Program-made: the position numbers and the translations under genes
Notes under the pieces: generated by a model
Told to the model about the DNA's origin: nothing
Seen by the model: the letters and a program-made list of their open reading frames with translations, nothing else
Databases searched by the model: none
Assembly (NCBI GenBank): GCA_038227995.1
Contig: JBBRPP010000001.1
Coordinates: 248,001-312,000, forward strand
DNA: 64,000 nucleotides
Direction: 5' to 3'
DNA from: WLMZ01 sp038227995
Lineage (GTDB): Bacteria; Actinomycetota; Acidimicrobiia; Acidimicrobiales; Ilumatobacteraceae
Shown here: positions 32,988 to 40,019 of the stretch, piece by piece
How positions within the stretch are numbered: position 1 is the first letter of the stretch
Layout of the letters: every line of letters begins with the position of its first letter

Positions 32988-33818
32988 ATGGGCATCCTTC
33001 TCGGCGCGATCGCCGCCGTTCTGTTCGGCTCGTCCGACGTCTCGGCCGCGCGCGGATCGCGTACCGACAAGCCGATCGCGGTCACGCGCACGGCCCTGCT
33101 CGTCGCGCTCTTGTTCACCCCGCTCTTCCTGGCGCTGAAGCCGTTCACGATCGGCGGCACCGATCTCCTCTATTCGAGCCTTTCCGGCGTCATCAATGGT
33201 GCTGCGCTGCTCGGCCTCTACATCGGCTACACCAAGGCGCCGATGGGCATCGTCGCCCCGCTTGCGTCGGTGCTGACAGCGATGGTGCCCGTGTTCGTCG
33301 ACCTGCTCCGCGGCAAAGGCTTGTCGCTCGTCGCGGCCATCGGTGTCGTCATCGGGTTGGCTGCGGTCGCGTTGAGCACGTATCAACCCGGTGGGCGAGG
33401 CAGCATTCGCAACGCGCTCATCATCGGGTCGCTGGCGGGCATCGGCTTCGGGTTGTCGTTCACGTTTCTCGACCTCACGTCGTCCGCTGCCGGTCTCGCT
33501 CCGGTCCCGCTCCAGCGGTTCACGGGTCTGCTGTTCCTGACGCTCGTCCACCCGTTCTTCAAGACGCGATGGATCGTGACGTCTGGCCCAGCCCGCAAGT
33601 TCGCCATCGGCACGGGTTTGATGGCGGGTCTTGCGATGGGCGCCCTGCAGTTGGGCTATCGATTCGGTGATGCAGGCCCGGTGTCGGTCGCCGCCTCACA
33701 ATTTGCGGCAGTGACGGTCTTGCTCTCGGCCGTGATCAACAAGGAGAAGTTGCGTTGGTGGCAGGGCGCCGGGTTGGCGTTGGCCTCCGTCGGTGTCGCG
33801 CTGATGGCACTCGGCTGA
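32988..33818 (+). CDS. DMT/EamA-type transporter
   Basis: The 276-residue product has ten predicted membrane helices in two five-helix repeats, the EamA layout of the drug/metabolite transporter group (GAIAAVLFGSSDVSAARGSR at the first helix; GPVSVAASQFAAVTVLLSAVINKEKLRWWQ near the end, seen in parts). Members move amino acids, nucleosides and other metabolites. The gene follows DUF1989 by seven bases. It may export an intermediate or import the substrate of the cluster. Confidence 0.8.
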   Translation: MGILLGAIAAVLFGSSDVSAARGSRTDKPIAVTRTALLVALLFTPLFLALKPFTIGGTDLLYSSLSGVINGAALLGLYIGYTKAPMGIVAPLASVLTAMVPVFVDLLRGKGLSLVAAIGVVIGLAAVALSTYQPGGRGSIRNALIIGSLAGIGFGLSFTFLDLTSSAAGLAPVPLQRFTGLLFLTLVHPFFKTRWIVTSGPARKFAIGTGLMAGLAMGALQLGYRFGDAGPVSVAASQFAAVTVLLSAVINKEKLRWWQGAGLALASVGVALMALG

Positions 33819-33929
33819 TCCGACCCGGTTGGGCCTGCGCTTTGATCCATCCGGTTCACTGCTGACTTCGATCGATGGCTGGGATGAGGCTGGAGCTCCG
33901 ACCCACAGATCTGCCGTCGGACCGGCTGG

Positions 33930-33935
33930 TACAGT
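33930..33935 (+). promoter_or_regulatory. -10 element upstream of the DHDPS-like gene
   Basis: TACAGT would start transcription near 33942, leaving a leader of about 24 nt that contains GAGGAGAG just before the ATG at 33966. The 147-bp gap after the transporter gene holds nothing else I can name. Confidence 0.4.
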
Positions 33936-33965
33936 CGCGAGAACCCCGTGCTGCTGAGGAGAGTC

Positions 33966-34865
33966 ATGAAGATCGAAGGCGTCTACGTTCCGGTTGTCAC
34001 TCCGTTCAATGCCGATGAGACGGTCGACGAAGCCGCCTTCGCCACCGCTGTCGAATTCCTGCTCGACGCTGGTGTCGCCGGAGTCGTGGTCGGTGGCACC
34101 ACGGGCGAGTACTACGCGATGGGCATCGACGAGCGCATGGCGCAGCTCGAGCTGGGCGCGAAGCTGATCGGTGGCAAGGCACAGCTGGTCGCCGGTTGCA
34201 ACACAGGTGCCACGCGCGATGTCATCGCACTCGCGCAGCATGCCAAGGGTCATGGCTATGAATCGATCATGCTCTCGCCGCCACCGACGTCGCTGCCGAA
34301 GCAGGCCGAACTGGCCGCGCACGTCACGGCAGTCACCGATGCCACGGGCCTCCCCGTCATCCTCTACAACTTCCCGGCCCGCTCGGGTGTCGAATACGGC
34401 TTCGAATCACTCGACCTGCTGGCAGACAACCCGCTCGTGGTCGCGATCAAGGAGTCGAGTGGCGACTTCTCGCGCTTCCTCGCGCTGAAGCACCGCTACG
34501 AGGGCAAGATCGAGGTCATGTGCGGCTCCGACGACCAGGCGTTCGACTACATGGCGTGGGGCGTTCGGAGCTGGCTCGATGGCCCGGGCAACGGCATGCC
34601 GGCCGAACACGTGGCCTTCACGAAGACGATGCTGGCCGGTGACTTCGAGCTCGGCCGGCGCCAGTATGCAGCCCTACTGCCGTGGATCTGGAACCTCGAA
34701 GAGGGCAGCTACGTGCAGAAGATGAAGGCTTCGATGGCCCACCGAGGCGTGGCTGTCGGTGGGGCTCGCCGGCCACTGTTGCCGTTGTCGGCTGCCGACC
34801 ATGCCGGGCTGGTGGCTGCGCTCGACGAATCGGTGAACGCCTTCGCTGCATTGTCGAACGGCTGA
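33966..34865 (+). CDS. DHDPS-family aldolase/deaminase, probable pyrroline-4-hydroxy-2-carboxylate deaminase
   Basis: The 299-residue product is a class I aldolase of the dihydrodipicolinate synthase superfamily: GGTTGEYYAMG (43-53), catalytic Tyr134 in LYNFPAR and Schiff-base Lys162 in VAIKESSGD. It is followed by CGSDDQAFDYMAWGVRSWLDG, a pattern I associate with LhpC-type Delta1-pyrroline-4-hydroxy-2-carboxylate deaminase, which turns the oxidation product of D-hydroxyproline into alpha-ketoglutarate semialdehyde. The adjacent proline-racemase-family gene supports this over true DapA. It could still be another pyruvate- or keto-acid-lyase. Confidence 0.78.
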   Translation: MKIEGVYVPVVTPFNADETVDEAAFATAVEFLLDAGVAGVVVGGTTGEYYAMGIDERMAQLELGAKLIGGKAQLVAGCNTGATRDVIALAQHAKGHGYESIMLSPPPTSLPKQAELAAHVTAVTDATGLPVILYNFPARSGVEYGFESLDLLADNPLVVAIKESSGDFSRFLALKHRYEGKIEVMCGSDDQAFDYMAWGVRSWLDGPGNGMPAEHVAFTKTMLAGDFELGRRQYAALLPWIWNLEEGSYVQKMKASMAHRGVAVGGARRPLLPLSAADHAGLVAALDESVNAFAALSNG

Positions 34866-34877
34866 GTCGGCGCCGCG

Positions 34878-35906
34878 ATGCGCTCGACCAGAACCTTCCA
34901 CGCCGTCGAGGTTCACGCCGAGGGCGAACAGGGCACCTGCTATCTCGGCAGCGTCTTCCCGATCCCGGGCAACACGATGCGCGAGAAGCTGCGTTTCATC
35001 AACGAAGAAGATGACTCGATCCGGCGCTATCTGACGACCGAGCCGCGTGGCCGCCCGCAGGCCAGCGCGAACATCGTCTATCCGTCGATGGACCCCGAAG
35101 CCGATGCCGGCTTCGTGATCCTGCAGGCCGACCGCGCCCACGCGATGAGCGGGTCGAACACGATCTGTGTCGTCACCGCATTGCTGGAGACCGGCAGTGT
35201 GGCGATGGTCGAACCGGTGACCGATGTCGTGCTGGAGACCGCGGCCGGCCTGGTGCGTGCGAAGGCGTCATGCAGCAACGGCCACTGTGATCGTGTCACC
35301 TTCGACGGCATCCCGTCGTTCGTCGAGTCGCTCGACCGCCCTCTGGTCGTCGAGGGCTACGGCACCATCAACGTCGACGTCGCCTACGGTGGCTGCTACT
35401 ACGTGTTCGTGCGCGCTGAAGATCTCGGTCTCAAGCTCGACCGGCAATCGGCGCGCGATGTCGTCGAGGCGGCAACCGCGGTGTCGATTGCTGCCCGCCG
35501 CGAGATCACCGTGCAGCATCCGCTGTATCCCGAGATCAACTTCATCTCGTACGTGATGGTCATCGGTGATGACGACCCGGGTAACGGCGAACTTCGCGGT
35601 GCGACCGTGCTCAGCGGCCGCGTCGATCGTTCGCCATGCGGCACCGGCAACTCGGCCCGGCTAGCGTGCATGTCGGCCCGCGGTCAAGCATCGGTGGGGC
35701 AGCAGTTCACCGCTCTTTCGATGATCGACAGCGAGTTCCTCGTCGAGATCACCGGAACCACGACCGTCGGTGATCGTGCAGCGGTGCTGCCGCGGATCTC
35801 TGGCCGCGGCTGGGTTGTGGGCTCGCGCACCGTCGCGGTCGATCCCAGTGATCCGTACCAGGAGGGTTTCACGCTCTCCGACGTGTGGGGCACCGAGATC
35901 ATCTGA
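34878..35906 (+). CDS. Proline racemase superfamily: hydroxyproline 2-epimerase or 3-hydroxyproline dehydratase (Ser/Cys type)
   Basis: The 342-residue product has the two-lobed racemase fold. The first catalytic position, cysteine in proline racemase (M-C-G-H), is Ser91 here (HAMSGSNTICV), while the second is a normal cysteine, Cys254 in RSPCGTGNSARLA. The superfamily contains proline racemases and 4-hydroxyproline 2-epimerases (Cys/Cys), trans-3-hydroxyproline dehydratases (usually Cys/Thr) and a Ser/Cys group. The neighbours (DHDPS-like deaminase, FAD amino-acid dehydrogenases, pyrroline-carboxylate reductase-like protein) support hydroxyproline breakdown. Starts 12 bp after the deaminase gene. 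Confidence 0.82.
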   Translation: MRSTRTFHAVEVHAEGEQGTCYLGSVFPIPGNTMREKLRFINEEDDSIRRYLTTEPRGRPQASANIVYPSMDPEADAGFVILQADRAHAMSGSNTICVVTALLETGSVAMVEPVTDVVLETAAGLVRAKASCSNGHCDRVTFDGIPSFVESLDRPLVVEGYGTINVDVAYGGCYYVFVRAEDLGLKLDRQSARDVVEAATAVSIAARREITVQHPLYPEINFISYVMVIGDDDPGNGELRGATVLSGRVDRSPCGTGNSARLACMSARGQASVGQQFTALSMIDSEFLVEITGTTTVGDRAAVLPRISGRGWVVGSRTVAVDPSDPYQEGFTLSDVWGTEII

Positions 35907-35922
35907 GGTGTCGACCGCTCGA

Positions 35923-36504
35923 TCACCCGAGCTGAGGGGTCATCGAGCCGGCGTCGTTTCGCTGCGCTCGGCGTCGCCGCCACTGCGCCGGGGCACGCCA
36001 GATTCTTCCGACGAGGATCGTGACGATGATGCCGATCGCCCAAGCGATCGGCGTCAGGGCGCCGCCCACCGATTGGCCGTGGCCGTTGGTGAACGTGTAC
36101 GTCACCGTGTCCTGGAGATAGCGGATGCCGTGCCACGTGTAGATCCCGGTGGCGTGAGGGTCGCGGGCTGCGACGCCGTCACCGAAGGCGAGAACGGCTT
36201 CGTTGAACAACCACGTGCTGATCGTCACTGCGGCGAGGACGAACACGGCGGCCGCCATCCATGCCGGCCGCGGCGCGTCGCCGAACTCGGCGTCGAGGTA
36301 GTCCGCCGCGAGCTGACGACTCGATCCGAGATTGCTGAGTGCATGCGCCGTTCCCACGTCGGCTGAAGCCGTCAGAAGGTTCGAACGAACCTCGCGACGT
36401 CTGGCGATTCGCGATCGGCGGGGGAGGTCGTAAAGGCGTTGATCCAGCTCCCACACGACTCGCTCGATGCGCAGCCGGTCGATCCAGTTGATGGTGCTGG
36501 GCAT
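35923..36504 (-). CDS. Membrane protein with a HAAS/permease-prefix-like N terminus
   Basis: The 193-residue product has a soluble helical first half (IERVVWELDQRLYDLPRRSRI, then SNLGSSRQLAADYL) resembling the HAAS/permease-prefix domain that is found beside PadR regulators, followed by two membrane helices (about 82-100 and 150-168) and a basic tail. In such pairs the protein is thought to be controlled by, or to signal to, PadR. The ATG lies one base after the PadR stop (TGACATG), so the two are coupled. Confidence 0.68.
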   Translation of the reverse strand: MPSTINWIDRLRIERVVWELDQRLYDLPRRSRIARRREVRSNLLTASADVGTAHALSNLGSSRQLAADYLDAEFGDAPRPAWMAAAVFVLAAVTISTWLFNEAVLAFGDGVAARDPHATGIYTWHGIRYLQDTVTYTFTNGHGQSVGGALTPIAWAIGIIVTILVGRIWRAPAQWRRRRAQRNDAGSMTPQLG

Positions 36505-36505
36505 G

Positions 36506-36862
36506 TCACGATCCTTTGCTTGGTTGGTGGGGCACGGGACGATTCAAGACGGCGCTCACGGTGGCGGCGAGCGTCTTCCAGCTCGCTGTGCCGTCGGTGA
36601 GTGCCTCGAAACCGGCGGGCGTCGGGCGGTAGTACTTGCGTGCCGGCCCGGCGGTGGACGACACCAGCCGCGACGTGAGTCGGCCTTCTCGTTCGAGCCT
36701 CGACAACGCCGGGTAGACCGTGCCTTCGAGAACATCGGGGAGCCCGATGTCGTGCAGACGCTGGACGACCTCGTACCCATACGACTCACGTTCGGCAAGC
36801 AACTGCAGCAACAGCAGCGACACGAGACCCTTGAGCAGTTGCGGGTCGTGGGCGGCGGGCAC
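36506..36862 (-). CDS. PadR family transcriptional regulator
   Basis: The 118-residue product is a short PadR: LKGLVSLLLLQLLAERESYGYEVVQRL leading helices, a winged helix with VLEGTVYPALSRLEREGRL, and GPARKYYRPT in the wing, which contacts DNA. It is a dimeric repressor that commonly controls its own operon with a membrane partner. The GTG at 36862 is preferred; TAATGT lies six bases upstream, and a palindrome fills the space between that and a -35 element. Confidence 0.86.
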   Translation of the reverse strand: MPAAHDPQLLKGLVSLLLLQLLAERESYGYEVVQRLHDIGLPDVLEGTVYPALSRLEREGRLTSRLVSSTAGPARKYYRPTPAGFEALTDGTASWKTLAATVSAVLNRPVPHQPSKGS

Positions 36863-36868
36863 ATCGCC

Positions 36869-36897
36869 ACATTAAGTCAGGTACTAGACAAAGTCAA
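36869..36897 (-). promoter_or_regulatory. padR promoter with overlapping operator
   Basis: On the minus strand TTGACT (36892-36897) and TAATGT (36869-36874) are 17 bp apart, and the -10 ends six bases before the GTG. Between them lies GTCTAGTACCTGAC (36876-36889), an imperfect palindrome with 10 of 14 symmetric positions. A PadR dimer bound there would block polymerase, which fits self-repression. Confidence 0.55.
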
Positions 36898-36935
36898 TGA
36901 GTGCATCGTTCGAGACCGATCGATGTCGGCACGTC

Positions 36936-36941
36936 TACAAT
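36936..36941 (+). promoter_or_regulatory. -10 element of the isochorismatase-like gene
   Basis: TACAAT would start transcription near 36948. The 27-nt leader carries GGGAAGGGGAG, a strong ribosome site, before the ATG at 36975. Confidence 0.5.
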
Positions 36942-36974
36942 CGGACCGCAAACGTCCCGTCGGGAAGGGGAGTC

Positions 36975-37535
36975 ATGACCACATTGGAGGGCCGGCCGAA
37001 CACCGCACTGATCGTCATCGACATGCAGCAGGGTGTCGTGGAGGGCAACCACCATCGCGATGCTGTCGTCGCCAACATCAGCACGCTCGTCGAGCAGGCT
37101 CGTGTCGAGCAGGTTCCGGTGGTGTGGGTTCAGCACTCCGACGAGCATCTCGAGCGCGGCAGTGACAACTGGCAGATCGTGTCCGAACTGAGCCGGAACC
37201 CGGCCGAGCCGCTCGTCGAAAAGCGCTATGGCGACTCGTTCGAGGACACCGGTCTCGAGGACGTGCTGGCGGGACTCGCTGTCGGACGACTCATCGTCGT
37301 TGGCGCGCAGACTGATGCCTGCATCCGCTCGACGTTGCACGGTGCCATCGTCCGGGGCTACGACGCGACGCTGGTCAGCGATGCTCATACGACCGAGGAC
37401 CTATCGGCGTGGGGCGCACCTCCGCCCGACCAGGTGATCGCCCACACCAACCTGTACTGGAAGTACCAGACGGCGCCGGGACGTACGGCCGGCACGGTCG
37501 CCACCACAGACGTCGAGTTCGGTCCGTCGGCCTGA
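36975..37535 (+). CDS. Isochorismatase-like cysteine hydrolase
   Basis: The 186-residue product has the family triad: Asp16 in IVIDMQQG, Lys83 in LVEKRYGDSF and Cys116 in GAQTDACIRST. This fits the amidohydrolases of the isochorismatase-like fold (nicotinamidase-like, N-carbamoylsarcosine amidohydrolase-like) rather than true isochorismatase. Given the amine-oxidising neighbours, an amide or carbamoyl substrate is plausible. It is divergent from padR with its own promoter and ribosome site. Confidence 0.84.
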   Translation: MTTLEGRPNTALIVIDMQQGVVEGNHHRDAVVANISTLVEQARVEQVPVVWVQHSDEHLERGSDNWQIVSELSRNPAEPLVEKRYGDSFEDTGLEDVLAGLAVGRLIVVGAQTDACIRSTLHGAIVRGYDATLVSDAHTTEDLSAWGAPPPDQVIAHTNLYWKYQTAPGRTAGTVATTDVEFGPSA

Positions 37536-37567
37536 CTCGGATCGAGGCGACGGGCGAGGCGGACGCG

Positions 37568-37735
37568 ATGGAACCCGGGGACCGCATGTTGCTGTGGTGT
37601 GAGGGCGGACCATCGATGGGTCGAGCCACGACCTATCCGCCACCGTTCGAGATAGCGGTCGAGGGCGGTATGTACGTCCTGGTCGACGACGGGCCCACCG
37701 AACATTGGCACTACGCCTTCGTCTCGGCCGAATGA
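37568..37735 (+). CDS. Small conserved-looking protein, 55 residues
   Basis: The ATG-initiated frame encodes an acidic, beta-rich peptide (GDRMLLWCEGGPS, TYPPPFEIAVEGGMYVLVDDGP, HWHYAFV). Its composition and codon pattern look coding, and I recall similar short actinobacterial proteins, but no function is known. It starts 32 bp after the isochorismatase-like gene on the same strand and ends toward the FAD dehydrogenase gene. Confidence 0.5.
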   Translation: MEPGDRMLLWCEGGPSMGRATTYPPPFEIAVEGGMYVLVDDGPTEHWHYAFVSAE

Positions 37736-37763
37736 TCAGACGGCGACGCGCGATCGGCGAGCG

Positions 37764-39026
37764 TCAGCTGGCGCGAAGCAGCTTGCCGACGGTGAAGCGG
37801 TCGGGGTTGAAGTCGCTGAGGTCGATGCTGCTGCGCCCGTCCATCACCAGCTCGGACAGTGCGAGCGACGAGGTGGGGGTGAGGCTGAGCCCGAACATGC
37901 CATGACCTGCAGCCAGCACGAGGTTGTCGAAGTCGCGTGGGCGACCCATGAGCGGCAGGCCGTCGGCGCTCATCGGGCGGCTGCCCGACCAGGTGTCGAA
38001 CTTGCCCGCGTAGTCGAGGTTGATGAACTTCGACATCGAGGTCAGGATCGCTTCGACCCGGCGCTGATCGAACCGAGGTTCGTCGCCGTCGAACTCCATC
38101 GTGCCGCCGAGGCGGATGCGGTCGGTGAACGGTGTCGCGACGGCGTGGGCCTCTTCGAAGATCACCGGGTTCTTCAGCGTCTCCGAGACCGGCAGCCCGA
38201 CGTTGTAGCCCTGGCCCGGGATGACGGGGATGTGCATACCGAACAACTTGCCGAGCGGGCGCGAGCCGGCGCCGGCGGCGAGGATGACCTCGTCGAAGGT
38301 GATCGTGCCCTGGTCTGTGGTGACCGAGTTGACCCGGCGACCGCTGCGAGCGACGGAGGTGATCGGCGCATTCTCGATGATCGTGACATTGCGTGCCCGC
38401 AACGCGGCGATGATCGAAGCGACGAAGATCCGCGGATCGACGGAATGGTCACCGGCGACGACATAGCCGGCCTTGATCTGATCGGACAACGCCGGCACGA
38501 TGCGGCGCAGCTCGTCGCCGTCGATGAGACCCGTGGGAATGTTCACCCCGTAGTCGGCCATCGGTGCCAGCGTCGACAGGAAGTGTTCGGCCGTGGCGGG
38601 GTCCTTGAACGGCACGACCAGTTCGAGCCCGAGAGAAATGTCGACCCCGAGCGTGCCGAGCAATGCCAGGGCTTCGGTGTGACGAAGGTTCAACTTGGCG
38701 AGGGCGATGCGGCCGGCGACGTAACGCTTCTGCGTCGCCGAGCGAGCGAAGTGCAAGCCCCACCCGAGCATGCCGGGCAGCGCCCGGGTGTGCACGCGCA
38801 ATGCACGGGTTGGATCGCGCAGCGACGTGATCGCCGACTTCACCGCGCCGGGCGCGGCGAGTGGCTCGAGCAGTGTCGTACACATGAAACCGGCATTGCC
38901 CTGGGAGGCGCCACCACCGAGCGGACCGCGGTCGAGGACCGTCACGTCCGCGCCGCGCTCGCTGAGCAACAACGCGGTCGACAGTCCGATCAGGCCACCA
39001 CCGACGACGAGAACAGATTTGGTCAC
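37764..39026 (-). CDS. FAD-dependent D-amino acid dehydrogenase (DadA-like)
   Basis: The 420-residue product begins with VLVVGGGLIGLSTALLL (G9-x-G11-x-x-G14, FAD site) and has GGGASQGNAGFM, the DadA segment, and a C-terminal GHGMFGLSLTPTSS FAD contact with a SGSRPMSADGLPLMG motif typical of D-amino-acid dehydrogenases. It oxidises a D-amino acid to the imine and passes electrons to the respiratory chain. In this context cis-4-hydroxy-D-proline or D-proline is the obvious candidate. GTG 39026 lies six bases after TACAGT. The next gene upstream encodes a pyrroline-carboxylate reductase-like protein. Confidence 0.85.
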   Translation of the reverse strand: MTKSVLVVGGGLIGLSTALLLSERGADVTVLDRGPLGGGASQGNAGFMCTTLLEPLAAPGAVKSAITSLRDPTRALRVHTRALPGMLGWGLHFARSATQKRYVAGRIALAKLNLRHTEALALLGTLGVDISLGLELVVPFKDPATAEHFLSTLAPMADYGVNIPTGLIDGDELRRIVPALSDQIKAGYVVAGDHSVDPRIFVASIIAALRARNVTIIENAPITSVARSGRRVNSVTTDQGTITFDEVILAAGAGSRPLGKLFGMHIPVIPGQGYNVGLPVSETLKNPVIFEEAHAVATPFTDRIRLGGTMEFDGDEPRFDQRRVEAILTSMSKFINLDYAGKFDTWSGSRPMSADGLPLMGRPRDFDNLVLAAGHGMFGLSLTPTSSLALSELVMDGRSSIDLSDFNPDRFTVGKLLRAS

Positions 39027-39032
39027 GAACTC

Positions 39033-39038
39033 ACTGTA
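39033..39038 (-). promoter_or_regulatory. -10 element, leaderless promoter of the DadA-like gene
   Basis: TACAGT on the minus strand ends six bases before the GTG at 39026. Confidence 0.5.
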
Positions 39039-39053
39039 ATCGGCCGAACGCGG

Positions 39054-39998
39054 TCAGCTCAGTTCGTTGCTGTGAGCCACGAGTCGAGCGACCACGAGAT
39101 CCTGCACCGCCAGGCCGACGCTCTTGAAGAACGTGATCTCGGTCGGCGATGTGCGCTTCAGACGTCCCGCGGACAGATCGGCGAGGTCACCGGCAACGCG
39201 GTCCCACGACCAGCCGCCATCGGCCACCGCGAGCGCGAGATCGCCGGCTTCGTGGTGGGCCGCATCGATCTCGTCGACGACGACGGTGCATGCTGCGACG
39301 AGTTCGGTCGACAGCTCGCGCATGTCGGTGCGGTAGGCGCCGACGGCGTTGATGTGGGTGCCGGGGCGGATCATGTCGAGTTGCAGCAACGGCTCGGTCG
39401 AGCGGGTTGCCGTGCACACGATGTCGCACGCGGCAGCCGCTGCGTAGTCACCGACGGTGACGCTGCCGCTCGGTGCGAGGTTCGGGTCGGACGAGATCTG
39501 GTCGGCAATGGTCGCGGCGTTGGCCGGATTGCGGCTGGCGACGACGATGTCGGTGATGCCCGGACGCACGCAGCGCATTGCCTCGACGTGACCGAGCGCC
39601 TGCGGACCGGAGCCGATGATGCCGAGCGTCGTCGAGTCGGCACGGGCCAGGACATCGGAGGCCAGCGCTGAGATCGCGGGTGTGCGCAGGTTGGTCAGCG
39701 CCGCGCCGTCGAGGATCGCCTCGGGGTTGCCGGCTGCAGCGTTGATCAACACATACGTTCCCTGGATGATCGGTTTGCCGAGCGCGGCGTTGGCGGGTTG
39801 GATCATGATCAGTTTGATGCCGGCTGCATCGGTGTCGACCGCCGGCATCAGCAGGAACTCGCCGCCGGCCACGGCGTACCCGGCGCGGGCGATGTGGCCC
39901 GGGCGATGGGCGAAGCATTCACGCAGGGCTTCGATGACGGCGCCCATCGGTGCGAGGCGACGAATCTCGTCGTTGTCGAAGGAACGGAGTTGGCCCAT
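39054..39998 (-). CDS. Ornithine cyclodeaminase / Delta1-pyrroline-2-carboxylate reductase family
   Basis: The 314-residue product is of the mu-crystallin/ornithine cyclodeaminase family: GAALTNLRTPAISALASD (substrate and hinge), LGIIGSGPQALGHVEAM (NAD(P)-binding G-x-G-x-x-A/G), NAVGAYRTDMREL and a final TFFKSVGLAVQDLV. In hydroxyproline and proline catabolism a member of this family reduces Delta1-pyrroline-2-carboxylate, the product of 3-hydroxyproline dehydratase, to L-proline. Ornithine cyclodeaminase or alanine dehydrogenase activity cannot be ruled out. ATG 39998 lies six bases after TAGGGT. Confidence 0.83.
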   Translation of the reverse strand: MGQLRSFDNDEIRRLAPMGAVIEALRECFAHRPGHIARAGYAVAGGEFLLMPAVDTDAAGIKLIMIQPANAALGKPIIQGTYVLINAAAGNPEAILDGAALTNLRTPAISALASDVLARADSTTLGIIGSGPQALGHVEAMRCVRPGITDIVVASRNPANAATIADQISSDPNLAPSGSVTVGDYAAAAACDIVCTATRSTEPLLQLDMIRPGTHINAVGAYRTDMRELSTELVAACTVVVDEIDAAHHEAGDLALAVADGGWSWDRVAGDLADLSAGRLKRTSPTEITFFKSVGLAVQDLVVARLVAHSNELS

Positions 39999-40004
39999 GC
40001 CGCA

Positions 40005-40010
40005 ACCCTA
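40005..40010 (-). promoter_or_regulatory. -10 element, leaderless promoter of the OCD-family gene
   Basis: TAGGGT on the minus strand ends six bases before the ATG at 39998. Confidence 0.5.
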
Positions 40011-40019
40011 AGGGCGTGT

